A stretch of DNA of 64,000 nt from Cylicocyclus nassatus (lineage: Eukaryota > Nematoda > Chromadorea > Rhabditida > Strongylidae): NCBI GenBank assembly GCA_958299035.1, contig CATQJL010000316.1, forward strand, positions 30,073,441 to 30,137,440, in the 5' to 3' direction. This document shows positions 34,711 to 47,817 of this stretch, one piece after another. The notes beneath the pieces are model-generated. The model had not been told where the DNA came from. It ran no database searches and saw only the letters and a list, made by a program, of their open reading frames with translations. Made by a program: the position numbers and the translations under genes. Positions within the stretch are counted from its first letter, which is position 1. Each line of letters starts with the position of its first letter.

Positions 34711-37005
34711 TACAATACCGCTCATAATTCGTCAAAAAAGTCGCCGGACTGCGGCGGAGTGCGCCGGAGTGCGGCGGAGTGTGGCGAAGTGTGGCGCAGT
34801 GCGCCGGAGTGCGGCGGAGTGTGGTGAAGTGTGGCGCAGTGCGCCGGAGTGCGGCGGAGTGTGGTGAAGTGCGCCGCACTCCGCCACACTCCGCCGCACT
34901 CCGGCGACTTTTTTGACGAATTATGAGCGGTATTGTATATGAAGTGAGTGGAAGGAAATATACATATATTAGGTGTATGATAACATCAAAAAGTGGGCGG
35001 GGCTTACAGTTCACAGCTAAACAGCGATAAAATCGATATTTTGAGCTTAGAGAACTATCAAACCTCAAAAATCGATAGAATCGACACTCTGGAGGTTGCA
35101 AGATCCCGAAAATTGGCGAAAATCGATATTTTGGAGGTTGCAAAATCCCGAAAATTGTCAAAAATCGATAAAATCGACATTTTGAAGGTTGCGAAATCCC
35201 GAAAATTGACAAAAATCGATATCCCAAAAATCGGCAAAATTGATAAAATCGATATTTTGAAGGTTGCAAAACCCCAAAAATCGGCACAAATCGATAAAAT
35301 CGACATTCTGGAGGTTGCAAAATCCCGAAAATTGGCGAAAATCGATATTTTGGAGGTTGCAAAATCCCGAAAATTGTCAAAAATCGATAAAATCGACATT
35401 TTGAAGGTTGCGAAATCCCGAAAATTGACAAAAATCGATATCCCAGAAATCGGCGAAATTGATAAAATCGATATTTTGAAGGTTGCAAAACCCCAAAAAT
35501 CGGCACAAATCGATAAAATCGATATTCTGGAGGTTTCGAAATTTCGGAAATCGGTAAAATTCTTGAAAAACTAAGCGAAAAATTCGAAAAACTCCATAAT
35601 AAGCTCATTTCCAGTGCTTTTATACAGCTGAAACTTTTCCAAGCAAGCTCCGCCCACTTTATACCCCACGTCACGATCGAAATTGAAGAAAATAAGAAAA
35701 ATTAAGAAAAAATAAGCGAAAATCGCGTTTTTCTAGCCCGATTTACCCCCTTTTTAGCCGTTTTCAGCCCCTAACCAGGTCCAGATGGCCGCGGGAAAAC
35801 TGTACACGAAGCGGTAATAAAGAGAGGGGGAAAAATGAGGGGGGGAGAGAGAAAGGGGGGGGAGAAAGAGGAAAAATCGCGTGTCTAAGTTTTTTTTTTT
35901 TTGGAAAAATCGCGTGTCTAAGTTTTTTAAGTCCGGGAAGGTTTATAGATAGGCTCCCACAGCCGGAGCACCTACATTTTCTCCGAATTATATGTGGTGT
36001 CCCCCTCGAATACAAACTGAAGAATGGCTATCCCAGCTCGTCATCCCTACTCTGCGCGGAGATAAAATTCAAAATATGCACTATCGCCTTTATATAGCGC
36101 CTCTTACGCTGGAGCTGTGAGCACGAGCTACCCCTAGAAAAATAGAGCTACCAAAACTACATGTCATTGGCCACATGAGATTACCCCAGCCCTGCAACTC
36201 TTAGAGATATAAGGCGCCGAAATCGCCCTTATTGACAGATTTCCCAAGTTCGGCTGTCAATTAGGCACTTGGAAATTTGTTATTCTACGACCTTCTCTCT
36301 AAAAATCATGTTTTCAGAGATCTGTCGAATAAAACAAACCCCAGCCCCGTAGCTGTAATATTCGCAGAGTTATTAGCCCCCCAACATGCATGCTCAGGCC
36401 GTAAAATCGGCTCTCCCAAAGTTGCTCCGTAATTAGCCCAAAAATCATGTTAGACACCTCTCTTATACCTATACACACCATATTTTTTCCAGCTTCTTAG
36501 AAGCAATACACACTGATATAGCGCGCTCTTGGCCTCTCACTCCTCACTCTTGGCCTCGGCGTAAGATTTGGTTAAAATATTGAAGTTCTCGGATTGACTG
36601 TAAACTTCACTCGAGTCTTACAGTAAAGCTAAAGTGAGATAGAAGTAGCTGGACCAACCAAGATCGCAACTTCGCCTGCACTTTTCCCCTATCTGTTGCG
36701 GAAATTGTCTGCAAATTTTTGTGAGTTGAAAACTTTGTGAACACCTCTATCGGACCATGCTTAGCACAGATCTTTATTTGAATTGTTCGTCAGATTATGA
36801 TGTTACAAAATCGCCTTCTCATGAATTGTCTTTCAAATTCGAAGGTCGTGTAATTTGGCAGATATTCTATCCTACAATGTGCCACCAGCAGCAAAACAAT
36901 ATAAGAAATGTTGTTAGCACGTCGAGTACAATACCGCTTACAGAATGTGCAAAATTTCCCTGACTATCGCAAAATTCCGAAAATTCCATAACAGACTGCT
37001 CTACA
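34711..37005 (+). repeat. Array unit 4 (long)
   Basis: 2,295 bp. Private change GTATGATAAC at 34,975-34,984 (others GTATAATAAC) and one extra G in the purine-rich tract near 35,840, a length shared with unit 5. Confidence 0.9.
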
Positions 37006-39301
37006 TACAATACCGCTCATAATTCGTCAAAAAAGTCGCCGGACTGCGGCGGAGTGCGCCGGAGTGCGGCGGAGTGTGGCGAAGTGTGGCGCAGTGCGCC
37101 GGAGTGCGGCGGAGTGTGGTGAAGTGTGGCGCAGTGCGCCGGAGTGCGGCGGAGTGTGGTGAAGTGCGCCGCACTCCGCCACACTCCGCCGCACTCCGGC
37201 GACTTTTTTGACGAATTATGAGCGGTATTGTATATGAAGTGAGTGGAAGGAAATATACATATATTAGGTGTATAATAACATCAAAAAGTGGGCGGGGCTT
37301 ACAGTTCACAGCTAAACAGCGATAAAATCGATATTTTGAGCTTAGAGAACTATCAAACCTCAAAAATCGATAGAATCGACACTCTGGAGGTTGCAAGATC
37401 CCGAAAATTGGCGAAAATCGATATTTTGGAGGTTGCAAAATCCCGAAAATTGTCAAAAATCGATAAAATCGACATTTTGAAGGTTGCGAAATCCCGAAAA
37501 TTGACAAAAATCGATATCCCAAAAATCGGCAAAATTGATAAAATCGATATTTTGAAGGTTGCAAAACCCCAAAAATCGGCACAAATCGATAAAATCGACA
37601 TTCTGGAGGTTGCAAAATCCCGAAAATTGGCGAAAATCGATATTTTGGAGGTTGCAAAATCCCGAAAATTGTCAAAAATCGATAAAATCGACATTTTGAA
37701 GGTTGCGAAATCCCGAAAATTGACAAAAATCGATATCCCAGAAATCGGCGAAATTGATAAAATCGATATTTTGAAGGTTGCAAAACCCCAAAAATCGGCA
37801 CAAATCGATAAAATCGATATTCTGGAGGTTTCGAAATTTCGGAAATCGGTAAAATTCTTGAAAAACTAAGCGAAAAATTCGAAAAACTCCATAATAAGCT
37901 CATTTCCAGTGCTTTTATACAGCTGAAACTTTTCCAAGCAAGCTCCGCCCACTTTATACCCCACGTCACGATCGAAATTGAAGAAAATAAGAAAAATTAA
38001 GAAAAAATAAGCGAAAATCGCGTTTTTCTAGCCCGATTTACCCCCTTTTTAGCCGTTTTCAGCCCCTAACCAGGTCCAGATGGCCGCGGGAAAACTGTAC
38101 ACGAAGCGGTAATAAAGAGAGGGGGAAAAATGAGGGGGGGAGAGAGAAAGGGGGGGGAGAAAGAGGAAAAATCGCGTGTCTAAGTTTTTTTTTTGGAAAA
38201 ATCGCGTGTCTAAGTTTTTTTTTTAAGTCCGGGAAGGTTTATAGATAGGCTCCCACAGCCGGAGCACCTACATTTTCTCCGAATTATATGTGGTGTCCCC
38301 CTCGAATACAAACTGAAGAATGGCTATCCCAGCTCGTCATCCCTACTCTGCGCGGAGATAAAATTCAAAATATGCACTATCGCCTTTATATAGCGCCTCT
38401 TACGCTGGAGCTGTGAGCACGAGCTACCCCTAGAAAAATAGAGCTACCAAAACTACATGTCATTGGCCACATGAGATTACCCCAGCCCTGCAACTCTTAG
38501 AGATATAAGGCGCCGAAATCGCCCTTATTGACAGATTTCCCAAGTTCGGCTGTCAATTAGGCACTTGGAAATTTGTTATTCTACGACCTTCTCTCTAAAA
38601 ATCATCTTTTCAGAGATCTGTCGAATAAAACAAACCCCAGCCCCGTAGCTGTAATATTCGCAGAGTTATTAGCCCCCCAACATGCATGCTCAGGCCGTAA
38701 AATCGGCTCTCCCAAAGTTGCTCCGTAATTAGCCCAAAAATCATGTTAGACACCTCTCTTATACCTATACACACCATATTTTTTCCAGCTTCTTAGAAGC
38801 AATACACACTGATATAGCGCGCTCTTGGCCTCTCACTCCTCACTCTTGGCCTCGGCGTAAGATTTGGTTAAAATATTGAAGTTCTCGGATTGACTGTAAA
38901 CTTCACTCGAGTCTTACAGTAAAGCTAAAGTGAGATAGAAGTAGCTGGACCAACCAAGATCGCAACTTCGCCTGCACTTTTCCCCTATCTGTTGCGGAAA
39001 TTGTCTGCAAATTTTTGTGAGTTGAAAACTTTGTGAACACCTCTATCGGACCATGCTTAGCACAGATCTTTATTTGAATTGTTCGTCAGATTATGATGTT
39101 ACAAAATCGCCTTCTCATGAATTGTCTTTCAAATTCGAAGGTCGTGTAATTTGGCAGATATTCTATCCTACAATGTGCCACCAGCAGCAAAACAATATAA
39201 GAAATGTTGTTAGCACGTCGAGTACAATACCGCTTACAGAATGTGCAAAATTTCCCTGACTATCGCAAAATTCCGAAAATTCCATAACAGACTGCTCTAC
39301 A
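37006..39301 (+). repeat. Array unit 5 (long)
   Basis: 2,296 bp. Shares ATCATCTTTTCAG near 38,604 with unit 6 only (others ATCATGTTTTCAG), and the short-first T-tract pattern with units 1 and 6. Confidence 0.9.
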
Positions 39302-41213
39302 TACAATACCGCTCATAATTCGTCAAAAAAGTCGCCGGACTGCGGCGGAGTGCGCCGGAGTGCGGCGGAGTGTGGCGAAGTGTGGCGCAGTGCGCCGGAG
39401 TGCGGCGGAGTGTGGTGAAGTGCGCCGCACTCCGCCACACTCCGCCGCACTCCGGCGACTTTTTTGACGAATTATGAGCGGTATTGTATATGAAGTGAGT
39501 GGAAGGAAATATACATATATTAGGTGTATAATAACATCAAAAAGTGGGCGGGGCTTACAGTTCACAGCTAAACAGCGATAAAATCGATATTTTGAGCTTA
39601 GAGAACTATCAAACCTCAAAAATCGATAGAATCGACACTCTGGAGGTTGCAAGATCCCGAAAATTGGCGAAAATCGATATTTTGGAGGTTGCAAAATCCC
39701 GAAAATTGTCAAAAATCGATAAAATCGATATTCTGGAGGTATCAAAATTTCGGAAATCGGTAAAATTCTTGAAAAACTAAGCGAAAAATTCGAAAAACTC
39801 CATAATAAGCTCATTTCCAGTGCTTTTATACAGCTGAAACTTTTCCAAGCAAGCTCCGCCCACTTTATACCCCACGTCACGATCGAAATTGAAGAAAATA
39901 AGAAAAATTAAGAAAAAATAAGCGAAAATCGCGTTTTTCTAGCCCGATTTACCCCCTTTTTAGCCGTTTTCAGCCCCTAACCAGGTCCAGATGGCCGCGG
40001 GAAAACTGTACACGAAGCGGTAATAAAGAGAGGGGGAAAAATGAGGGGGGAGAGAGAAAGGGGGGGGGGAGAAAGAGGAAAAATCGCGTGTCTAAGTTTT
40101 TTTTTTGGAAAAATCGCGTGTCTAAGTTTTTTTTTTAAGTCCGGGAAGGTTTATAGATAGGCTCCCACAGCCGGAGCACCTACATTTTCTCCGAATTATA
40201 TGTGGTGTCCCCCTCGAATACAAACTGAAGAATGGCTATCCCAGCTCGTCATCCCTACTCTGCGCGGAGATAAAATTCAAAATATGCACTATCGCCTTTA
40301 TATAGCGCCTCTTACGCTGGAGCTGTGAGCACGAGCTACCCCTAGAAAAATAGAGCTACCAAAACTACATGTCATTGGCCACATGAGATTACCCCAGCCC
40401 TGCAACTCTTAGAGATATAAGGCGCCGAAATCGCCCTTATTGACAGATTTCCCAAGTTCGGCTGTCAATTAGGCACTTGGAAATTTGTTATTCTACGACC
40501 TTCTCTCTAAAAATCATCTTTTCAGAGATCTGTCGAATAAAACAAACCCCAGCCCCGTAGCTGTAATATTCGCAGAGTTATTAGCCCCCCAACATGCATG
40601 CTCAGGCCGTAAAATCGGCTCTCCCAAAGTTGCTCCGTAATTAGCCCAAAAATCATGTTAGACACCTCTCTTATACCTATACACACCATATTTTTTCCAG
40701 CTTCTTAGAAGCAATACACACTGATATAGCGCGCTCTTGGCCTCTCACTCCTCACTCTTGGCCTCGGCGTAAGATTTGGTTAAAATATTGAAGTTCTCGG
40801 ATTGACTGTAAACTTCACTCGAGTCTTACAGTAAAGCTAAAGTGAGATAGAAGTAGCTGGACCAACCAAGATCGCAACTTCGCCTGCACTTTTCCCCTAT
40901 CTGTTGCGGAAATTGTCTGCAAATTTTTGTGAGTTGAAAACTTTGTGAACACCTCTATCGGACCATGCTTAGCACAGATCTTTATTTGAATTGTTCGTCA
41001 GATTATGATGTTACAAAATCGCCTTCTCATGAATTGTCTTTCAAATTCGAAGGTCGTGTAATTTGGCAGATATTCTATCCTACAATGTGCCACCAGCAGC
41101 AAAACAATATAAGAAATGTTGTTAGCACGTCGAGTACAATACCGCTTACAGAATGTGCAAAATTTCCCTGACTATCGCAAAATTCCGAAAATTCCATAAC
41201 AGACTGCTCTACA
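39302..41213 (+). repeat. Array unit 6 (short)
   Basis: 1,912 bp. The GC-rich element lacks about 40 bp and element P lacks about 345 bp of ATCGAT repeats. Shares the ATCATCTTTT variant with unit 5. Confidence 0.9.
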
Positions 41214-43173
41214 TACAATACCGCTCATAATTCGTCAAAAAAGTCGCCGGACTGCGGCGGAGTGCGCCGGAGTGCGGCGGAGTGTGGCGAAGTGTGGCGC
41301 AGTGCGCCGGAGTGCGGCGGAGTGTGGTGAAGTGCGCCGCACTCCGCCACACTCCGCCGCACTCCGGCGACTTTTTTGACGAATTATGAGCGGTATTGTA
41401 TATGAAGTGAGTGGAAGGAAATATACATATATTAGGTGTATAATAACATCAAAAAGTGGGCGGGGCTTACAGTTCACAGCTAAACAGCGATAAAATCGAT
41501 ATTTTGAGCTTAGAGAACTATCAAACCTCAAAAATCGATAGAATCGACACTCTGGAGGTTGCAAGATCCCGAAAATTGGCGAAAATCGATATTTTGGAGG
41601 TTGCAAAATCCCGAAAATTGTCAAAAATCGATAAAATCGATATTCTGGAGGTTTCAAAATTTCGGAAATCGGTAAAATTCTTGAAAAACTAAGCGAAAAA
41701 TTCGAAAAACTCCATAATAAGCTCATTTCCAGTGCTTTTATACAGCTGAAACTTTTCCAAGCAAGCTCCGCCCACTTTATACCCCACGTCACGATCGAAA
41801 TTGAAGAAAATAAGAAAAATTAAGAAAAAATAAGCGAAAATCGCGTTTTTCTAGCCCGATTTACCCCCTTTTTAGCCGTTTTCAGCCCCTAACCAGGTCC
41901 AGATGGCCGCGGGAAAACTGTACACGAAGCGGTAATAAAGAGAGGGGGAAAAATGAGGGGGGAGAGAGAAAGGGGGGGGAGAAAGAGGAAAAATCGCGTG
42001 TCTAAGTTTTTTTTTTTGGAAAAATCGCGTGTCTAAGTTTTTTAAGTCCGGGAAGGTTTATAGATAGGCTCCCACAGCCGGAGCACCTACATTTTCTCCG
42101 AATTATATGTGGTGTCCCCCTCGAATACAAACTGAAGAATGGCTATCCCAGCTCGTCATCCCTACTCTGCGCGGAGATAAAATTCAAAATATGCACTATC
42201 GCCTTTATATAGCGCCTCTTACGCTGGAGCTGTGAGCACGAGCTACCCCTAGAAAAATAGAGCTACCAAAACTACATGTCATTGGCCACATGAGATTACC
42301 CCAGCCCTGCAACTCTTAGAGATATAAGGCGCCGAAATCGCCCTTATTGACAGATTTCCCAAGTTCGGCTGTCAATTAGGCACTTGGAAATTTGTTATTC
42401 TACGACCTTCTCTCTAAAAATCATGTTTTCAGAGATCTGTCGAATAAAACAAACCCCAGCCCCGTAGCTGTAATATTCGCAGAGTTATTAGCCCCCCAAC
42501 ATGCATGCTCAGGCCGTAAAATCGGCTCTCCCAAAGTTGCTCCGTAATTAGCCCAAAAATCATGTTAGACACCTCTCTTATACCTATACACACCATATTT
42601 TTTCCAGCTTCTTAGAAGCAATACACACTGATATAGCGCGCTCTTGGCCTCTCACTCCTCACTCTTGGCCTCGGCGTAAGATTTGGTTAAAATATTGAAG
42701 TTCTCGGATTGACTGTAAACTTCACTCATAGTGGTTTTTGGTCCCGATCTTTACGAAAATCCTATTTATTTTGCACTAGAGAGTCTTACAGTAAAGCTAA
42801 AGTGAGATAGAAGTAGCTGGACCAACCAAGATCGCAACTTCGCCTGCACTTTTCCCCTATCTGTTGCGGAAATTGTCTGCAAATTTTTGTGAGTTGAAAA
42901 CTTTGTGAACACCTCTATCGGACCATGCTTAGCACAGATCTTTATTTGAATTGTTCGTCAGATTATGATGTTACAAAATCGCCTTCTCATGAATTGTCTT
43001 TCAAATTCGAAGGTCGTGTAATTTGGCAGATATTCTATCCTACAATGTGCCACCAGCAGCAAAACAATATAAGAAATGTTGTTAGCACGTCGAGTACAAT
43101 ACCGCTTACAGAATGTGCAAAATTTCCCTGAATATCGCAAAATTCCGAAAATTCCATAACAGACTGCTCTACA
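41214..43173 (+). repeat. Array unit 7 (short, with insertion)
   Basis: 1,960 bp. Has the same two shortenings as unit 6, plus an insertion of 48 bp at about 42,728-42,776. Confidence 0.9.
42728..42776. other. 48-bp insertion in array unit 7
   Basis: Other units read CTTCACTCGAGTCTTACAG; here ATAGTGGTTTTTGGTCCC..TTTTGCACTAGA is placed after CACTC. Its ends carry a short inversion (TAGTG and CACTA). No other copy in the window. Confidence 0.75.
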
Positions 43174-44090
43174 TACAATACCGCTCATAATTCGTCAAAA
43201 AAGTCGCCGGACTGCGGCGGAGTGCGCCGGAGTGCGGCGGAGTGTGGCGAAGTGTGGCGCCGTGCGCCGGAGTGCGGCGGAGTGTGGTGAAGTGTGGCGC
43301 AGTGCGCCGGAGTGCGGCGGAGTGTGGTGAAGTGCGCCGCACTCCGCCACACTCCGCCGCACTCCGGCGACTTTTTTGACGAATTATGAGCGGTATTGTA
43401 TATGAAGTGAGTGGAAGGAAATATACATATATTAGGTGTATAATAACATCAAAAAGTGGGCGGGGCTTACAGTTCACAGCTAAACAGCGATAAAATCGAT
43501 ATTTTGAGCTTAGAGAACTATCAAACCTCAAAAATCGACAAAATCGACATTCTGGAGGTTGCAAGATCCCGAAAATTGGCGAAAATCGATATTTTGGAGG
43601 TTGCAAAATCCCGAAAATTGTCAAAAATCGATAAAATCGACATTTTGAAGGTTGCGAAATCCCGAAAATTGACAAAAATCGATATCCCAAAAATCGGCAA
43701 AATTGATGAAATCGATATTTTGAAGGTTGCAAAACCCCAAAAATCGGCACAAATCGATAAAATCGACATTCTGGAGGTTGCAAAATCCCGAAAATTGGCG
43801 AAAATCGATATTTTGGAGGTTGCAAAATCCCGAAAATTGTCAAAAATCGATAAAATCGACATTTTGAAGGTTGCAAAATCCCGAAAATTGACAAAAATCG
43901 ATATCCCAAAAATCGGCAAAATTGATAAAATCGATATTTTGAAGGTTGCAAAACCCCAAAAATCGGCCAAATCGATAAAATCGACATTCTGGAGGTTGCA
44001 AAATCCCGAAAATTGGCGAAAATCGATATTTTGGAGGTTGCGAAATCCCGAAAATTGACAAAAATCGATATCCCAAAAATCGGTATTGTA
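43174..44090 (+). repeat. Array unit 8 (partial, right edge)
   Basis: Begins like a long unit with the full GC-rich element, then has an enlarged ATCGAT region containing extra sub-repeats. It stops inside a sub-repeat, where AAAAATCGG joins TATTGTA. Frames of 190-346 codons across it on both strands are repeat by-products. Confidence 0.9.
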
Positions 44091-44645
44091 CACTTTTTAG
44101 CTTCACATTTCTTGTGGTTATAGCATGCGTTCTTGGTAAACATCACTTTCTCAACTAGGAAGGTGACAATGCTACTGCAGTATGCATTTTTTGTCAGAAT
44201 TTGATACAATGTACTTTGATCAAGACCTTAATGACAGTAATGGAATGATAACCACAGCAATTATGATGGTACAAATTACTAACCGAGCTTTGGCATTCAG
44301 TAAACGTCGCGCGGTGGAAGCGGCTCACTTAAGAAAACAAGAAAGTATAATGTTCATTATACAGACACAGGTTGGCAGTATGGGAACACGTTGGAACACT
44401 GGTATGCCGCATCAGCGGTAGACCTGTTGGAGATGTGGAGGTTCATGGGGAGATAGGCAGGTCGTAGGACAGTAGAGGTCGCCACTGGAATTCCCCCTTT
44501 GTGATCTCGGTGGTGGCTTGAAGGCAGTGGACCGGCAGAACTAAACAAATCAGGATTTTAGCGTGGTAGTTTGCTTATCACCCAAGTATGAGGACATTGC
44601 AATCCCGATCGCATAGCATGCCTTTCCTACCGAGAAAATTGCTCC
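44091..44645. other. Unassigned right flank of the array
   Basis: No element recognised. A plus-strand frame of 79 codons (44,182-44,421) has no known motif and is likely chance. Confidence 0.5.
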
Positions 44646-45034
44646 TAAAGGCAGCGGCTCGGCAGATTGACAACTTTGATATATTCATCGTTCTCGGTCC
44701 TCCTGGATGAGCTGAGTTTAAGACTGTACTTTGCAATATATCAATAACCCGCTTTTCCAGACGTGAAAAACGCTATTTGAGGGCGGACCGCGTAAGCCTG
44801 TCCTCGAGCGCGATTGGCTCGTGAATGGAGATACCGTACCTACAGTACCCACGAGCCAATCGCGCTCGATTACATGCTTACGCGGTCCGCCCTCAAATAG
44901 CGCTTTTCACGTCTGAAAAAGCGGATTATTAATATTTTTTCAAGCTGCAAAGTACATCTTAGACTTAGCTCATCCAGGAGAACCGAGAACGATGAATATC
45001 CCAAATTTGACATTCTGTCGAGCCGCTGCCTTTA
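44646..45034. mobile_element. Foldback MITE, family F, copy 2
   Basis: Near-perfect palindrome with ends TAAAGGCAGCGGCTCGGCAG and, from the right, TAAAGGCAGCGGCTCGACAG, centred near 44,840 ('gtacctacagtac'). Arms include GCGGACCGCGTAAG and its complement. Better preserved than copy 1 at 4,976. Confidence 0.88.
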
Positions 45035-46193
45035 AACTTACACGCGCAGGCCAATCTTACACGCACTCGGACTTGGCAATTCTCCTCTCACCATTGGAGG
45101 CTGCCCGCCGCAATGCTATAAACATTGAGTCCCGCAGCGATTCAGCGTCATCAGCCTTGTTCCACCCGTCCAATTTCAAAGCGAAGGGCATTGGAAAACG
45201 CTCGATTTCGCCGTTTTCAAGCCATCTAAAGTGGATTTTCGAAATCACCTCATTGGATAACCTTAGGTAAACGAAAATTTGACTATGGTGAGATTTGCCG
45301 AGCCACTGCCTTTAAACACCACACTGCAGAATGCGTATCATCATCATATCTGAAACAATTGATTCTTCTCATAACAGTCTTACTCTTTATCTGTGCCTTA
45401 TGTATTATTCTCACAACATAGCTCTCTCTTTTGCATTTTTATGCACGTACGCTTACAATTCTTACGGTCTATCTCTATCCACTCTTTTCTGTTGGCTCTT
45501 CTTATACGCGCGAGTCATTTGTAACTTGATGAGTCTGCAAACTGCACGACAATTGACGACCTTGCTAGTGACTTGCCTGTAGAAGATTTTTTAGCTGAAC
45601 AAACTGTGGCTTTCTGTACCCACATTCATCCAGTCAACGTCCGATCCAAAAGAAAACAAGGTAAAATCTCTGAAACAGTTTATGACGTGACGTGATGCGC
45701 ATCACGAAAGACTTAATCAGCGTGTTGTACAACCACTCGGGTGGACTTTCAACGAAGTATGCTGTATACCAGAAGACTTGCCTTGACGAGCTGAACACAA
45801 TGCTGCTCCCGGATTCTGAATGTATTCATTCCGAAGGAAGTTATGGAGCTGCGTTTTCTGCGAGAATCCTGTGATTCCGAAAATTCTGGAATGTTGCGGA
45901 ATTCCCGAAATATCACAGAATTTTGCGGAATTCCCGGAATTCCGCGAGTGTCACGGAAATGCTGCACATTCTGTGCGTGGTATTGTACCTTGAGAGCTGA
46001 TTTCAAAAATTCGATTAGAGTGACTTATTACCATACTCCTACATATATCTACTATGTGTTATTAGCGAGAAATCAATGACAATATTGTTATGAGCACACT
46101 GAACAGTCCAACCAAACAAAAATCTGCGTAATTGAGCGAAAACTTATTGACTACCGTATACCTATCCTACCCCTGTAAATTGTGGCAATTCTA
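45035..46193. other. Mostly unassigned stretch with repeat relics
   Basis: Contains a lone family F terminus at 45,291-45,315 (GAGCCACTGCCTTTAA) and the small relic at 45,870-45,987. Open frames at 45,057-45,248 (minus) and 45,331-45,582 (plus, hydrophobic) show no recognisable motif. Confidence 0.5.
45870..45987 (-). repeat. Relative of the array-unit tail
   Basis: On the minus strand it reads TACAATACC, 'acagaatgtgca', 'atttcc', then GGAATTCCGGGAATTCC. The array unit has the same order at 30,049-30,115 (TACAATACCGC, 'acagaatgtgcaaaatttcc', 'aaaattccgaaaattcc'). This places a relative of one unit component outside the array. Confidence 0.6.
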
Positions 46194-46955
46194 TTAGGTT
46201 GGTCCGAAAGTTCTTGCGCATCACTTTAAAAAAATCATAACTTCCTTACCACTCGATGGATTTCGCTGAAATTAATACCTTCTCCAGAAATCACTTTGAG
46301 GAACTACGAGAGTTAAAAGCAATTTAAGGAAATCAGTCAAGATTGGCATTTTTCGAGCTGGGTCACGAAAAATCCTGGAAATATTTTTATATAATCGAGA
46401 AAGCTATGCTCATTACAATGACACTTTTTCCATGAGTTGAAACGAAGAAGATGAGAGTTGGAAGCAAATGAAGAGAATTCCTTCAGTTTTGCAATTTTTG
46501 AGCATGCTCAAAAAAAGCTTAGAAACGTCACAGAAAAGAAGTCAGTAAAGTCATGAACATGGGTTTTGTGACCTTCTCTTTCTAGCTGAGCGGAAATCGT
46601 GCTAATCAAAAGCAATTTTGATTTTCGTGAAAAATGAAGGCTTGTAAATCCGAAAAAATCACGAAAAACAAAATTGCTCTCGATTAGCTCGAAACTTGCT
46701 CAGCTAAAAAGAGAATGTCACAATACCCACGTTCATGACCTTTTCTTTTCTGTGACGTTTCTGGGCTTTTTTGAGCATGCTCAAAAATTGCAAAACTGAA
46801 GGAATTCCCCTCACTTGCTCTTAACTCTCGATCTTTTTCGTTTCAACTCATGGCAAAAGTACCGATGTAATGTCCATAATTTTCTTTATCATACAAAAAT
46901 ACCAGAATTTTGACCCAGCTCGAAAAATGCCAATTATGACTGATTTGATTTCCTA
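46194..46955 (-). mobile_element. Large foldback mariner-like element, family L, copy 1 (right end missing)
   Basis: Left terminus TTAGGTTGGTCCGAAAGTTC after TA. The long arms, containing 'gagcatgctcaaaaa' on each side, are centred near 46,650. It aligns in reverse complement to 48,120-48,890. The second arm stops before reaching its terminus. Confidence 0.85.
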
Positions 46956-47817
46956 TTCCCGCATTCAGGCTGTGGAATTCCGCCCAAATAGCAATGTTCT
47001 TCAGCTGCAGGAGAGCGCGTCTCGTCCATCGCTCTACCGAAAGGACCCTCGAAAAAGGGGCTCTTGCCATTTGTGTTAGTGTAAGGGACGGATTAGGATT
47101 CAGCAGGCCGAAAACACTTAGGAGCGTCCAAAATCCCAAAGGTAAAATTCTACCTGGACAATGTCTTTACGATCCTTGCCCTTTCAAATCTGGCATTATG
47201 TAGGCGATGTGGTTGATTTACAAATACTCTCAATGTTTGCTTGCTTTCGATGACAAAATAGGAAATTATGCAACTTCCCAAAACTGACAGAATGTGGAAT
47301 ATCACGATTCGAAGCCATAAATGAGCGTGCACACCCCGATTCAAATACATTTAGCCGAAACTTTAGTAGAGTGTTACTGAAGGTTGGCTCATTAGCTCAT
47401 TGAAACATGACATAGAAGTTAAAAACAAATTGACTTCAACTGACTTTACGCTACCGCGGACATCGTTCAATTACTAAAGTTGAAATCACAGAACTTGCAG
47501 AAACTCTTTATGGTAAGGTAATTTGACCGGCTAAGCACGAATATCGTGCTCTACTTCAAGGAATTTTACATCGCAATTTATCCTATCGTAACAAATAGCT
47601 ACTATCATGCTAAATGAGTATCATCCTACTGAGTAGCATGTCGGATAACCTCTCTTGATCAATTTCCACTAAAGTATGTAACTGGCAAGTCTGCTCTCTC
47701 ACAACTTCTCTCCAGTGCACTTGCCATAACCTTTAGGCCGGGCATGCTTCAAGCAACTTTAGACGGAGCTTGGCAATACTCCAAATATATCTAACTCTTA
47801 TCGATCTGCAATAGTTG
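46956..47817. other. Unassigned stretch
   Basis: No gene or element recognised between the two family L copies and the decayed array MITE. Confidence 0.5.

Larger units (their letters stand above)
27828..44090 (+). repeat. Tandem array of about 2.3 kb units
   Basis: Seven full units and one partial unit in head-to-tail order. Starts (at TACAATACCGC) are 27,828, 30,123, 32,417, 34,711, 37,006, 39,302, 41,214 and 43,174. Five units are 2,294-2,296 bp; two are 1,912 and 1,960 bp. Only a handful of base changes and tract-length differences separate the long units, so amplification or homogenisation is recent. The right end (44,082-44,090, GGTATTGTA) is the inverse of the left start. Function unknown; satellite or amplified composite transposon are both possible. 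Confidence 0.95.

Noticed and set aside
27828..44090. CRISPR array or rDNA/5S-type gene array
   Set aside because: The unit is over 2 kb with no spacers, and I find no 5S, spliced-leader or other rRNA sequence in it.
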